Assembly: GCF_011046485.1 (NCBI RefSeq)
Contig: NZ_CP049256.1
Coordinates: 744,001 to 808,000 of the forward strand
Origin: Microbacterium sp. 4R-513
GTDB taxonomy: Bacteria; Actinomycetota; Actinomycetes; Actinomycetales; Microbacteriaceae
Direction: 5' to 3'
Length of the DNA: 64,000 bases
Made by a program: the position numbers and the translations under genes. The notes beneath the pieces were generated by a model. It was not told the DNA's origin. It searched no databases and saw nothing but the letters and a program-made list of their open reading frames with translations. Shown piece by piece: positions 34,809 through 43,846 of this stretch (its first letter is position 1; the number at the start of each line of letters is the position of its first letter).

Positions 34809-35549
34809 TCAGGGGCGGAACCACCGCCCACCTCGCCGCGCGCGGGAGATCACGATGACGAAGGGCGTCACGACCACGATTATCGCGACGACGATGGCGG
34901 TGATCCCGATCGGGGCGCTCGCCGGCTCGCCGGTGAGGCGGCCGACGGCGAGCCAGATGAGGCCCCAGCCGATGGCGAGGCCGGGGGCGAAGCGCCCGCC
35001 GCTCAGAAGCGGGATGGCGATGCCGATCGCCGCGACGACCACGAGCACCGCGATGCCCCAGACGGCCGGCGCATCGACCTCGACGCCCGAAGCGGTGAGC
35101 CAGGCGGCGGTGTTGGCGACGGTGGCGAGGGTGCACCAGCCGAGGTGGAGTCCGGTCGTCGCGTCGATGAGGATCGCGTCGACGGGCCGCTCCGACGGAA
35201 CGGCGACTGTGCGCTGGAACGTCACGCCGAGCGCGGCGACGAGCAGGAACAGCACGAGCACCGTGAGCGGCAGAGTGCCGAACTGGGCCGTGAGAAGCCA
35301 GACGCCGTTGAGGACGGCGGTCAGCCCGACCCACCAGCCGATCGCTCGCTGGCGGGCATCGCTGCGCTGTCCGGGAAAGGCCTGCCACACGGTGTAGGCG
35401 ATCAGGAGCAGGTAGATGACGCTCCAGATCGAGAAGGCCGGACGCGCGGGCGCAAGGAATGAGCCGTCGCTGTCGAGCGCTCCACCCTGCAGGTCCTGGA
35501 CCGGCGTGCCGCCGAAGGCACCGGTGCCGACGGCGGCGGCGATGATCAT
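34809..35549 (-). CDS. TspO/MBR-like tryptophan-rich membrane protein, N-terminus probably truncated by a frameshift
   Basis: 246 residues from the only in-frame ATG, with about seven hydrophobic segments, more than the five of classical TspO. ARPAFSIWSVIYLLLIAYTVWQA carries the aromatic pattern of the family. The frame is open upstream and reads PPDLARQIAVISATCF, the natural first half of membrane helix 1, but has no start codon. A leaderless-looking ATG at 35641 (TAGCCT seven bases before) is one frame off; adding one C in the six-C run at 35592-35597 would join them. Confidence 0.75.
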   Translation of the reverse strand: MIIAAAVGTGAFGGTPVQDLQGGALDSDGSFLAPARPAFSIWSVIYLLLIAYTVWQAFPGQRSDARQRAIGWWVGLTAVLNGVWLLTAQFGTLPLTVLVLFLLVAALGVTFQRTVAVPSERPVDAILIDATTGLHLGWCTLATVANTAAWLTASGVEVDAPAVWGIAVLVVVAAIGIAIPLLSGGRFAPGLAIGWGLIWLAVGRLTGEPASAPIGITAIVVAIIVVVTPFVIVISRARRGGRWFRP

Positions 35550-35701
35550 GAAGCAGGTCGCCGAGATGACGGCGATCTGACGGGCGAGGTCGGGGGGCGA
35601 GAGTCGACGGCGAGGCGTGGTGACGAGGCTGCGGCGGTCATGGGTCCGAGGCTACGAATGTCCGGCGGGCGTCGCGTGGTCTTGACAAGCGCTGGGTCGC
35701 C

Positions 35702-36202
35702 TCATCCGGGAGACTCCCCCATGCCGAGCGGCGGGTGCAGCAGCAGCGAGATCCGCTCCTCGAGGTAGCCCTCGAGCGGCACGAAGCCCCCGCGCGGGCT
35801 CCAGCGGATGCTGGGCACTCCGGCGATCAGGGTGAGAGGACCGGATGCCTCGCCCTCCCCGACCGCCGCCAGGTCGATCATCGTCCAGCCGAGGTGGACC
35901 GTCTGCCCCTCGGCGAATCCGCCGCGGCGGGCGGCCGCCGCGAGCTCGGCCCGGCGCCGCTGCGACTCGGCCGGGTATCCGCGGCGCACCTCTTCGTGCG
36001 CGCGGATGATGTCGCCGGTCGCGTAGACCGCGTCCTCCGAGATCAGAAGGGCCCCGAGGTGCCACACCGAACCGCGCGAGACGATGCGCGGCCCCCGGCG
36101 GATGCCGAGGATGCGGGGAGGCTCGATGAGCTCACCGAGCCCCTCGCGGGGGATCACCTGCAGTCTCGTGCGCGCACTGTCGAACAGGGCGAAGAGGTTC
36201 AC
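35702..36202 (-). CDS. hypothetical protein coupled to a cation antiporter
   Basis: 166 residues, soluble, with a beta-rich N-terminal half (RLQVIPREGLGELIEPPRILGIRRGPRI) and a central charged helix. I do not recognise the family. Its GTG start overlaps the antiporter stop as GTGA, so it is translated with that gene and may be a regulatory or accessory subunit (inference). Confidence 0.7.
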   Translation of the reverse strand: MNLFALFDSARTRLQVIPREGLGELIEPPRILGIRRGPRIVSRGSVWHLGALLISEDAVYATGDIIRAHEEVRRGYPAESQRRRAELAAAARRGGFAEGQTVHLGWTMIDLAAVGEGEASGPLTLIAGVPSIRWSPRGGFVPLEGYLEERISLLLHPPLGMGESPG

Positions 36203-37398
36203 GCCAAGTCGTCCTCGAGGGTTGCCGGCGCCGTGACGGGCTCGCGTCGCACGAGCGTGCCGATGAGCGGGTAGAGCAGCACCGAGAGCATCCCCGCGCC
36301 GACGAGGGCGGAGGCGAGCCCGCTGGAGATGAGCTTCTCGTCGACGCCGATCGCCGTCACCGCGACGATGATCGGAAGCCCCGTCGCGCCGTACAGCGCG
36401 GTCGCCACGCGATCCCGGCGGGATGACGCTTCCGGCGCGGCGAGGGTCGAGGGCAGTCCCCGGATGACAAGCAGCAGGATCAGCCCGACGGGCAGCAGCA
36501 GGAAGAGGATCGGGTTGGCGAGGAGCGCCTCGAGATCGAACGTGATGCCCGTGTAGATGAAGAAGATCGGCACGAGGAAGCCGAAGGCGACCGCCTCGAC
36601 CTTGCTCTCGACTGCGTGGCGGTCCTCCTCCTTCGCGTCGCGCATGATGAGCCGCCACACCACACCGGCCGTGAAGGCGCCGAGCAGCATGTCGAGGTCG
36701 AGGACGATGCTGATCGAGACGAGCACCGCGAGGGCGAACGCGACGAAGCGCACCGCGAACTGCCCCGACGTGTGGAGCGAGGCGTTGACCGCCCGGTGCA
36801 GAGCGCCCTGCGGCACGCGGAAGGCCCACCAGATCGCCGCGCCCGCGAGCGCGACGAAGAGGAGGAGCACGATGGTCGCGATCCCGGGGTCGCGACCCCC
36901 GAGGAAGAGCGAGATGGCGATGAGCGGGCCGAACTCGCCGACCGCGCCGATGGCCGAGATGGACTTGCCGAAGGGCGTCTTGAGCTCTCCCTCGTCGCGG
37001 AGCATCGGCAGGAGCGTTCCGAGCGCCGTCGAGCAGAGCGCCACGCCGACGACCACCGCGGCCTCGCCGGGCGCGATCAGCCACCCCGCCGCGATGCCGG
37101 CGACGAGGCTGATGAGCCATCCCCCGGCCGCCCGCCGGCCCGTGCGCCCCTGCAGCGCCGTCAGCTCGATCTCGGAGCCGGCCATGAAGAAGAGCATCGC
37201 GAGCCCGAAGTTCGACAGCACGTCGACGAAGGCCGACGGCTGGGCCCACCCGAGGAGGGCGGGCCCCACGAGGATGCCGAGCAGGAGCTCGAAGACGACG
37301 ATGGGCACGCGCACCCAGCGGCCGAGGAACCGCGCCACGAGGGGTGCGAGCACCGCCAGGACGAAGATGACGAGGATCGTCGTTTGCTGCGTGCTCAC
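36199..37398 (-). CDS. cation:proton antiporter (CPA2, Kef-like)
   Basis: 399 residues with about twelve membrane segments. FFMAGSEIELTAL near residue 70 and GEFGPLIAISLFLGG are typical CPA2 motifs. There is no RCK/TrkA-N domain, so gating may come from the coupled downstream protein. It exchanges K+ or Na+ for protons. The GTG start at 37398 has TACCCT six bases upstream (leaderless pattern). Confidence 0.87.
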   Translation of the reverse strand: MSTQQTTILVIFVLAVLAPLVARFLGRWVRVPIVVFELLLGILVGPALLGWAQPSAFVDVLSNFGLAMLFFMAGSEIELTALQGRTGRRAAGGWLISLVAGIAAGWLIAPGEAAVVVGVALCSTALGTLLPMLRDEGELKTPFGKSISAIGAVGEFGPLIAISLFLGGRDPGIATIVLLLFVALAGAAIWWAFRVPQGALHRAVNASLHTSGQFAVRFVAFALAVLVSISIVLDLDMLLGAFTAGVVWRLIMRDAKEEDRHAVESKVEAVAFGFLVPIFFIYTGITFDLEALLANPILFLLLPVGLILLLVIRGLPSTLAAPEASSRRDRVATALYGATGLPIIVAVTAIGVDEKLISSGLASALVGAGMLSVLLYPLIGTLVRREPVTAPATLEDDLA

Positions 37399-37453
37399 GG
37401 GATCAGGGTAGCGACGGCCGGTCTCCCGCGGGCGAGTTGCTCACCCGGGCCGG

Positions 37454-37500
37454 GCGGCGCCGGGGAACTGCCCCGGCCGTCCCGGCCGGGGCGGCGCCGC
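37454..37500. terminator. nested GC-rich hairpin
   Basis: Inner arms GCCCCGGCCG/CGGCCGGGGC (37470-37479, 37483-37492) have a three-base loop. Outer arms GCGGCGCC/GGCGCCGC (37454-37461, 37493-37500) flank them with an eight-base bulge on one side. The element lies 24 bases after the end of the minus-strand coiled-coil gene and is a likely terminator for it. Confidence 0.65.
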
Positions 37501-37523
37501 GGATCAGCCCGCGGCCGTCCCGG

Positions 37524-38387
37524 TCACCGTCCCCCACGCTCTTCGAGAGCCTCTCGGGCGGCCTCGGCCTTCTTGCTCGCGGCGCGGGCGACGGATGCCG
37601 CTTCCGAGCGCTCCTCGTCGATCCGCTTCACCTCGGCCTCGGCGTCGGCGGAATCGCGCTCGAAGCGCGCGACCTCGTCCCGCAGATCCTCCAGTCGCTC
37701 GTGCAGCAGGTCGGCACGTTCGCGCGCCTTGCCGAGTCGGCCCTCGATGCGCGACAGTTCGCGCTCCGCCTCCGATTCCGCACGCTCCGCTTCGCGGGCT
37801 GCCTTCTCCGCCTCTTTGCGGGCGCGCCGCTCGGCGAGGTCGTCGCGCGAAGGCGGAGGGGGAGCCGCGCTTCCGTCGGGCGCTGAGCCGCCGAGCGCGT
37901 CGGTGAGATCCACGCTCTCGAAGCCCGTCGCCTCGAGGGGTCGAACGAGACGGCCGGTCATCACGGCGGCGGCGGCCGCGGCATCCATCACCGCCGCGTT
38001 GATCGTCTTCTCGACGTCTTCGCGGGCAGCCGCACCGACCGCGACGCCCCGCTCCCCCGCGAGGGCGGCGGCCTGCTTCGACAGCGCGGCGACCAGCGCC
38101 CGGCGCTGGCCGCTCAGCCTCGAGAGCTCCGCGGCGTCGAGATCGTCCTGCGCTTCGCGCAGCGCGGACGCCAGCTCGAGGGCATCGCCGAGCTGCCCCT
38201 CACGTCCGAGCAGGCTCACCGCCCAGGCCGCGACGGCGGGCTTGGGCAGCTTCTTCACCCGCGCCCCGAGAGGGCGATCGGATGCCGCGGCCCGGGCATT
38301 GCGCGCCGCGGTGAACTCCGCCGGGGGCAGGGCGTAGAGCTCGACGGCGATCGCGTCGAGCTCATCGGGCGCCGGAGGCTTCGGCAT
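37524..38387 (-). CDS. Ala/Glu-rich coiled-coil protein, function unknown
   Basis: 287 residues. The N-terminal ~160 are helical with a KKLPKPAVAAWAVSLL motif; residues ~185-285 are a long charged coiled coil (RKEAEKAAREAERAESEAER and beyond). There is no membrane segment. I do not recognise a named family, though similar proteins are common in Microbacteriaceae. I chose the ATG at 38387 (CAGAAT seven bases upstream) over one nine bases earlier. Confidence 0.7.
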   Translation of the reverse strand: MPKPPAPDELDAIAVELYALPPAEFTAARNARAAASDRPLGARVKKLPKPAVAAWAVSLLGREGQLGDALELASALREAQDDLDAAELSRLSGQRRALVAALSKQAAALAGERGVAVGAAAREDVEKTINAAVMDAAAAAAVMTGRLVRPLEATGFESVDLTDALGGSAPDGSAAPPPPSRDDLAERRARKEAEKAAREAERAESEAERELSRIEGRLGKARERADLLHERLEDLRDEVARFERDSADAEAEVKRIDEERSEAASVARAASKKAEAAREALEERGGR

Positions 38388-38434
38388 CCCGATCATTCTG
38401 CCCGGTGCGTCCGCCCGGCCGCACGGATCGGCGT

Positions 38435-38514
38435 GCCGTCCGCACGACCGGACGACGACACGCCGCCGCCCGGGTAGGAGCGACGGCGTGTCGGCGCGGT
38501 GCCGTGCGGACGGC
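38435..38514. terminator. 80-base interrupted inverted repeat
   Basis: Outer arms GCCGTCCGCAC/GTGCGGACGGC (38435-38445, 38504-38514) and inner arms CGACACGCCG/CGGCGTGTCG (38456-38465, 38484-38493) are separated by unpaired 10-base strips on each side, so the fold is symmetrical. It starts directly after the end of the minus-strand membrane protein gene at 38516 and probably terminates it. Confidence 0.65.
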
Positions 38515-38515
38515 G

Positions 38516-39652
38516 TCAGACGACGGCGGGTTCAGCGGCCCGGGGCTCGAGCTCCGACGGCCGGGGCACGATCTCGGCGGCCGTCCGCTGGTGGCCGACG
38601 ACCGTCAGCACGACGCCGAGCACGACCCATCCCGAAAGGACGAGCCACTGCATGGCGGTGGATGCCTCGGGGAAGTAGCTCACCGAGCGGAGGAGCATCG
38701 AGGCCGCGCCCGGCGCGAACCACTGACCGACCTCGCCCCACGGCGCGGGGAGGAACTGGAGGGGCAGCGCTGCGCCCGAGATCGGGTTCGCGATGAGCAT
38801 CGTGATCACGGCCGCCACGCCGATCCCCGGGGGGCCCATCAGCGCCGCGAGTCCCACGATGAAGGCCGACGTCGCGGTGACGCCGAGTCCGGTCGCCGCC
38901 GCGTTGAGCAGCCAGTCGCCCTCGAGGATGCCGAACCACGTCTGCATCACGAGGACGATCACAGCACCGGCGGCCGCGCCGAAGACCACCAGGCCGATGA
39001 GCCGGCGCACGGCGCCCTGCACGAGGAGGGTGAGGAGGATGCCGCCCAGCATTCCGCCGAGCACGAGCGGGAAGGATGCCGCGGCGAGGCCCGCCCCCGT
39101 CGGATCACCGGGCGACAGCGGCACGATGTCGGTGACGGTGACGGTCGGGACCTCGGCCGATCCGCTTCCCGCACCGGGCGGGAGCTGCGGCTGCTGATCG
39201 GACTGCAGCGCCTGGACGATCGCGGTGAGCTGGTCCTTGAGGGCCTTCTGCACGGTCGTGTCGATCTGCGTCTGGAGCTGGGTCGCGACGGCGCGAAGAG
39301 CCGCGGCCGGGGCCGCTCCCGCGGCGGATGCGATGAGCACCTCGGGCTGATCGCCGAGCAGGATGGCGCCGTACAGTTGGCGCTCCTTGATCGCCTGGAC
39401 TGCATCGTCGCGCGAGTCGACGGTCTGCAGCGCGAAGGGAGACGGGTCCTTCTCGGCGAGGGCGTCCTCGACGGCTGAGACCGCGGCATCCGGTCCGCTG
39501 ATGCCGACGGGCAGGTTCTGAGCCTGCGCCGTGGCTGCCGGCCAGACGAACGCCGTCACGATGACGCCGACGACGAGGGCTCCGACGAGCCCGAACAGTG
39601 CCGCGAATCCCCACTTGGTGGGACGGGCCGCGGCGGCCGAGTGGTCGCTCAT
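38516..39652 (-). CDS. ABC-2/YhgE-like membrane protein
   Basis: 378 residues. A first membrane helix (~20-42) is followed by a large extracytoplasmic domain (~45-190) and about six membrane segments (~200-365), the layout of YhgE/Pip or ABC-2 type permeases. No ATPase is next to it. It diverges from a TetR gene, and a double operator lies between, so TetR should control it; such pairs often give drug or solvent efflux (inference). AAGGAG lies seven bases before the ATG. Confidence 0.8.
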   Translation of the reverse strand: MSDHSAAAARPTKWGFAALFGLVGALVVGVIVTAFVWPAATAQAQNLPVGISGPDAAVSAVEDALAEKDPSPFALQTVDSRDDAVQAIKERQLYGAILLGDQPEVLIASAAGAAPAAALRAVATQLQTQIDTTVQKALKDQLTAIVQALQSDQQPQLPPGAGSGSAEVPTVTVTDIVPLSPGDPTGAGLAAASFPLVLGGMLGGILLTLLVQGAVRRLIGLVVFGAAAGAVIVLVMQTWFGILEGDWLLNAAATGLGVTATSAFIVGLAALMGPPGIGVAAVITMLIANPISGAALPLQFLPAPWGEVGQWFAPGAASMLLRSVSYFPEASTAMQWLVLSGWVVLGVVLTVVGHQRTAAEIVPRPSELEPRAAEPAVV

Positions 39653-39666
39653 GGCGAACTCCTTGC

Positions 39667-39717
39667 AAAGAGAATGATCGTTCTGTTTGTGAGGATAACA
39701 GAACGGATATTCTCTTT
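39667..39717. promoter_or_regulatory. large TetR operator between divergent genes
   Basis: Two 21-base arms (39667-39687 and 39697-39717) are inverted repeats with only three central mismatches and a nine-base spacer. Each arm is itself a near-palindrome (AGAATGATCGTTCT and AGAACGGATATTCT), giving room for two dimers. TATTCT within the right arm is the -10 of the tetR gene, six bases before its ATG, so binding would block it directly. Confidence 0.75.
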
Positions 39718-39719
39718 CC

Positions 39720-40310
39720 ATGCCCAAAGTGTCGGACGAGTACCGCGAGGCACGACGTGACGAGATCGCCCAGGCGGCGATCCGCTGCCTCGAGCGCAAC
39801 GGCGTGCGCGACACCTCGATCGCCGACATCGTCGCCGAATCGGGTCTGTCGACCGGCGCGATCTACTCGCACTTCACGAACAAGGCGGAACTCGCGCGCT
39901 ACATCGTCGGCCGGTTCCTCGGCGTGCGGATCGACGAGCTCGAGCACCGCGCAGCCGAAGGCGAAGTGCTCTCTCCGCGCGAGATCCTGCTGACGATGCT
40001 CGGGATCTTCACCTCGACAGGACTCTCCCCCGGGCTCGTGCTGCAGTTCTGGGGCGAGGCGATGGTCGACCCCGAGATCCGCGCCGAGATGACCAACACC
40101 ATCGGGCGGCTCTTCTCAGGCCTGCAGGCGGCGATCCTGCCGTGGGCGCGCGCGCAGACACCGGATGACGCGGCGGCCGCCGCGCTCTCGGCGCGGGCGG
40201 CGCGCACAGTCGTGACGCTCGCTCAGGGCTTCATCGCGAACACCGCGATGCTGGGGCGACGCGAACCCGCGGAGTACGTGGAGTTCGCGGCATCCGTCCT
40301 CTCGTCCTGA
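39720..40310 (+). CDS. TetR/AcrR-family transcriptional regulator
   Basis: 196 residues. The N-terminal helix-turn-helix is clear: RDEIAQAAIRCLERNGVRDTS, then IVAESGLSTGAIYSHFTNK. The C-terminal ligand domain is helical. It is autoregulated by the operator that overlaps its own -10, and very likely represses the divergent membrane-protein gene. The transcript appears leaderless (TATTCT six bases before ATG). Confidence 0.92.
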   Translation: MPKVSDEYREARRDEIAQAAIRCLERNGVRDTSIADIVAESGLSTGAIYSHFTNKAELARYIVGRFLGVRIDELEHRAAEGEVLSPREILLTMLGIFTSTGLSPGLVLQFWGEAMVDPEIRAEMTNTIGRLFSGLQAAILPWARAQTPDDAAAAALSARAARTVVTLAQGFIANTAMLGRREPAEYVEFAASVLSS

Positions 40311-40323
40311 GCCGCGCGGCGCG

Positions 40324-41004
40324 TCAGATCGCGACGACCGGCGACGGGTGCGGTCCGTGGAGCTCGCGATGCAGGCGCTCCATGCGGTGGTCGAGGGCAG
40401 CGGCGGAGTCCGCCGCCTCCTTCAGTTCGGCGAGCAGCCGGTCGGGCACCTGGCTGTCGTACTTGTAATAGATCTTGTGCTCGAGGCTCGCCCAGAAGTC
40501 CATCGCGATCGTGCGGAACTGCACCTCGACCGGCACCTCGACGCGGCCCGTCGACAGGAAGACGGGCACCTCGACGATCGCGTGCAGGCTCTGGTAGCCG
40601 TTGGGCTTGGGGTTCGCGATGTAGTCCTTGACCGTGAGGAGCGTGATGTCGTCCTGCCGGACGAGCAGGTCGAACAGTCGGTAGACGTCGGTGACGAAGC
40701 TGCAGGTGACGCGCACGCCGGCGATGTCGGTGACGCGTGCGCGGATCGACTCGAAGCCGGGATCGATGCCCTTGCGCGCCACCTTGTCGACGATGCTGTC
40801 GGGCGACTTCAGGCGGCTCGAGACGTGCTCGATCGGGTTGTACGCATGCGTGTGCTCGAACTCCTCGCGCAGGATGCCGATCTTCGTCTCGATCTCCTGC
40901 ATCCCGAAGCGGTACTCGAGGAGAAACCGCTGCAGCTCGTCGCGCAGACTGCGCAGCTCGGACGGCGAGATCGTGACCGACGCTTCGTCGGCGGGGAGGG
41001 CCAT
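40324..41004 (-). CDS. small alarmone synthetase (RelA/SpoT domain)
   Basis: 226 residues, a stand-alone synthetase like YjbM/RelQ. Motifs: HVSSRLKSPDSIVDKVARKG, VTDIAGVRVTCSFVTDVYRL (substrate loop), NPKPNGYQSLHAIVE and VEVQFRTIAMDFWASLEHKI. It transfers pyrophosphate from ATP to GTP or GDP. It lacks HD hydrolase, TGS and ACT domains, so control is likely allosteric or transcriptional. TAGGTT lies six bases before the ATG. Confidence 0.9.
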   Translation of the reverse strand: MALPADEASVTISPSELRSLRDELQRFLLEYRFGMQEIETKIGILREEFEHTHAYNPIEHVSSRLKSPDSIVDKVARKGIDPGFESIRARVTDIAGVRVTCSFVTDVYRLFDLLVRQDDITLLTVKDYIANPKPNGYQSLHAIVEVPVFLSTGRVEVPVEVQFRTIAMDFWASLEHKIYYKYDSQVPDRLLAELKEAADSAAALDHRMERLHRELHGPHPSPVVAI

Positions 41005-41066
41005 GCCCCCAACCTACGAAGGCCGTCTATACGACTGCTGTGAAGTGCCGAGCGAGGACGGATGCC

Positions 41067-42371
41067 TCAGGCCGACGCGACGCGCGCAGCCTGACGGGCG
41101 GCGCCCAGGGCGACGTACTCGCCGGGCTCGGGGACCTCGACGGGGATGCCGAGCACCTGCGGGGCGATCGCGCGCACCGCTTCGGACTGCGCGCCGCCGC
41201 CGACGAGCAGGGCCCGCTCGAGCGGCACGCCGAGCGCGCGGAGCGCCTCCAGCCCCGCGCCGAGGCCGGACAGCATCCCCTCCACCGCCGCCCGCGCGAG
41301 GTTCTCGCGGGTCGTCGAGGCGAGGGTCATGCCGGTGAGCGACGCCGTCGCGTCGGGAAGGTTCGGCGTGCGCTCGCCCTCGAAGTACGGCACGAGCGCG
41401 AGTCCGCCGGCGCCCGGCTCGGCGGCGAGGGCGAGGCGCGAGAGCTCTGCGTGATCGACGCCCAGGACGCGCCCGATGGCATCGAGCACGCGCGCGGCGT
41501 TGAGGGTCGCGACGAGCGGCAGGAAGCGCCCATCGGCGTCGGCGAAGCCCGCGACCGTGCCGGTGGGGTCGATCGTGCGCTTCTCGCTCACGGCGAAGAC
41601 GGTCCCCGACGTGCCGATCGACACGACGACGTCGCCCGGTCCAGCGCCGAGGCCGAGGGCCGCACCGGCGTTGTCGCCGGCGCCGGGCCCGACCCGGCGG
41701 CCGTCCTGGTCTTCCACCCATTCGACCGGTCCGAGCACTCGCGGCAGCAGCGCGTCGTGGCCGAGGGCGGCCGTGAGCAGGTCGCGGTCGTAGTCGTCGG
41801 TGTCGGGGTTCCAGTAACCGGTGCCCGAGGCATCCGATCGGTCCGTCACGAGCTCCTCGAGCACGGGGCCGCGCGGCGACTCGCCCGCCGGCCCGAAGCC
41901 GCGCAGGCGCCACGTGAGCCAGTCGTGCGGGAGCGCGACGGCGGCGACGCGGGCGGCGTTCTCGGGCTCGTGGTCGCGGAGCCACCGCAGCTTGGTGATG
42001 GTGAACGAGGCGACGGGCACGAGGCCTGTGCGCTGGGTGAGCACGTCGGCGCCGAACTCCGCGATCAGGTCTGCCGCGGCGCCCGCGCTCCGGGTGTCGT
42101 TCCAGAGCAGGGCGGGACGGATGACGCGGCCCTCGGCATCGATCGCGACCATGCCGTGCTGCTGGCCGCCGATCGCCCAGGCGGTGACGTCGTCGAGCCC
42201 GCCGGCGTCTCTGATCGCCGCGTGCAGGGCGACCCACCAGGCGGCGGTGTCGACCTCTGTCCCGTCGGGGTGCGACGCACGCCCTTGCCGGACGGCGGCG
42301 CCGGTCGCGGCATCAGCGATCACGACCTTGCACGACTGCGTCGACGAGTCGACTCCCATGACCAGGCTCAT
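41067..42371 (-). CDS. xylB: xylulokinase
   Basis: 434 residues, a FGGY-family kinase: [13 protein letters not shown] (phosphate loop), [41 protein letters not shown] and a C-terminal [21 protein letters not shown]. It phosphorylates D-xylulose to xylulose 5-phosphate, after XylA. I choose the ATG at 42371: AAGGAGG is seven to eight bases upstream, whereas the GTG at 42380 abuts that site and is too close. A 20-bp hairpin separates it from xylA. Confidence 0.93.
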   Translation of the reverse strand: MSLVMGVDSSTQSCKVVIADAATGAAVRQGRASHPDGTEVDTAAWWVALHAAIRDAGGLDDVTAWAIGGQQHGMVAIDAEGRVIRPALLWNDTRSAGAAADLIAEFGADVLTQRTGLVPVASFTITKLRWLRDHEPENAARVAAVALPHDWLTWRLRGFGPAGESPRGPVLEELVTDRSDASGTGYWNPDTDDYDRDLLTAALGHDALLPRVLGPVEWVEDQDGRRVGPGAGDNAGAALGLGAGPGDVVVSIGTSGTVFAVSEKRTIDPTGTVAGFADADGRFLPLVATLNAARVLDAIGRVLGVDHAELSRLALAAEPGAGGLALVPYFEGERTPNLPDATASLTGMTLASTTRENLARAAVEGMLSGLGAGLEALRALGVPLERALLVGGGAQSEAVRAIAPQVLGIPVEVPEPGEYVALGAARQAARVASA

Positions 42372-42392
42372 CCCCGGCACCTCCTTAGTCGA

Positions 42393-42449
42393 GCATGTCC
42401 CGAAGTTCGCCGCTTGCCGAGCCGGAGAACGGCGAACTTCGGGACATGC
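42393..42449 (-). terminator. 20-bp perfect hairpin between xylA and xylB
   Basis: Arm GCATGTCCCGAAGTTCGCCG (42393-42412) has an exact complement at 42430-42449, with a 17-base loop. In the minus-strand transcript it follows xylA by 26 bases and precedes the xylB ribosome site by about 10. It may terminate part of the transcripts, stabilise the xylA mRNA, or be a dispersed repeat element. There is no U-tract. Confidence 0.65.
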
Positions 42450-42475
42450 AAGAGATGGTTGAAGAGGGGGATGCC

Positions 42476-43666
42476 TCAGCCGCGGGCGCCGAGCAGGTGC
42501 TCGGTCGCGAGCTGCTGCAGGCGGACGAACCCGAAGCCCTTGCCGCCGAGGTACACCGACGGGTCGAAGTCCTCGTAGGCCGAGCGGTCGGCGAGGAAGT
42601 CCTCGTACGACTCGCCCTCGTTGAGCGTCGGCTGCGACAGCTCGGGGACGCGGGCGGCCTCGAGCGCCTCCTGCACCTCGGGGTCGGCGCGGAAGGCCGC
42701 GGCGCGCTCCTTGAGCAGCAGGTACGTGCGCATGTTTGCGGCAGCCGAGTCCCAGACGCCGGTCTCGTCCTCGGTGCGGCTCGGCTTGTAGTCGAAGTGG
42801 CGGGGGCCGTCGTATGCGGGGACGCCGCCGGGGCCGCCGTTCTCGAGCAGGTCGACGAGCGCGAAGGCGTTGTGCAGGTCGCCGTGGCCGAAGACGAGGT
42901 CCTGGTCGTACTTGATGCCCCGCTGGCCGTTCAGGTCGATGTGGAAGAGCTTGCCGTGGTACAGCGCCTGGGCGATGCCGGCGGCGAAGTTGAGGCCCGC
43001 CATCTGCTCGTGGCCGACCTCGGGGTTGAGGCCCACGAGCTCGGGACGCTCGAGCGAGTCGATGAAGGCGATCGCGTGGCCGAGCGTCGGCAGCAGGATG
43101 TCGCCGCGCGGCTCGTTCGGCTTGGGCTCGATCGCGAAGCGGATGTCGTAGCCCTTGTCGGTGACGTAGTCGCCGAGGAGGTTGACGGCCTCGCGGTAGC
43201 GCTCGAGCGCCGCGCGGATGTCCTTGGCCGAGTCATACTCGGCGCCCTCGCGCCCGCCCCACATGACGAAGGTCTTGGCGCCGAGCTCGGCGCCGAGGTC
43301 GAGCTGGCGGAACACCTTGCGCAGGGCGAAGCGGCGCACCTGGCGGTCGTTCGACGTGAAGCCGCCGTCCTTGAAGACCGGTGCCGAGAAGAGGTTGGTC
43401 GTCACCATGGGGATGATGAGGCCGGTGTCGGCGAGAGCGCCCTTCAGTCGGTCGATCTGCGTCTGGCGCTCGGCATCCGTCGACCCGAAGGCGAAGAGGT
43501 CGTCGTCGTGGAAGGTGAGGCCGTACGCGCCGAGCTCCGCGAGCTTCTCGACCGCGTGAACGACGTCGAGCGGGTGCCGCGTCGGGCCGCCGAAGGGGTC
43601 GGTGCCGTTGTAGCCGATGGTCCAGAGACCGAACGAGAACTTGTCGGCACGGGTGGGGGTGGGCAT
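42476..43666 (-). CDS. xylA: xylose isomerase
   Basis: 396 residues, the actinobacterial class I size. Conserved motifs: [12 protein letters not shown] (catalytic His-Asp), [28 protein letters not shown] (metal Glu), [11 protein letters not shown] and [16 protein letters not shown]. It converts D-xylose to D-xylulose. AAGGAG is seven bases before the ATG. The upstream gap to the divergent ROK gene has an AT-rich segment (TATATG and TTAACAACAATT), probably promoter and operator. Confidence 0.95.
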   Translation of the reverse strand: MPTPTRADKFSFGLWTIGYNGTDPFGGPTRHPLDVVHAVEKLAELGAYGLTFHDDDLFAFGSTDAERQTQIDRLKGALADTGLIIPMVTTNLFSAPVFKDGGFTSNDRQVRRFALRKVFRQLDLGAELGAKTFVMWGGREGAEYDSAKDIRAALERYREAVNLLGDYVTDKGYDIRFAIEPKPNEPRGDILLPTLGHAIAFIDSLERPELVGLNPEVGHEQMAGLNFAAGIAQALYHGKLFHIDLNGQRGIKYDQDLVFGHGDLHNAFALVDLLENGGPGGVPAYDGPRHFDYKPSRTEDETGVWDSAAANMRTYLLLKERAAAFRADPEVQEALEAARVPELSQPTLNEGESYEDFLADRSAYEDFDPSVYLGGKGFGFVRLQQLATEHLLGARG

Positions 43667-43679
43667 GGCGCTCCTTTGC

Positions 43680-43730
43680 GAACGACCGAGGGAATTGTTG
43701 TTAAGAGAAACATATAGCAGAACGGATGCC
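43680..43730. promoter_or_regulatory. xylA control region, probable ROK repressor site
   Basis: The plus strand here contains AATTGTTGTTAAGAGAAAC followed by ATATAGC, the only strongly AT-rich strip of the 180-base gap between xylA and the ROK gene. It lies just upstream of the xylA ribosome site. Position and composition suggest the XylR operator; I cannot define exact half-sites. Confidence 0.45.
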
Positions 43731-43846
43731 GCGTCCACTCCCCTTCTCGGGCTGGTGGCCGAGATGCGCATCCCCGAGGGCGGTCGAGTTCGGAAACCTC
43801 GGATGCCCCGATCCGGCGGGTTCGCCGCACCCCCTACAGTGATGGC

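Noticed and set aside
37524..38387. Transposase
   Set aside because: The coiled-coil protein has no catalytic DDE or HUH motif and no terminal repeats round it.
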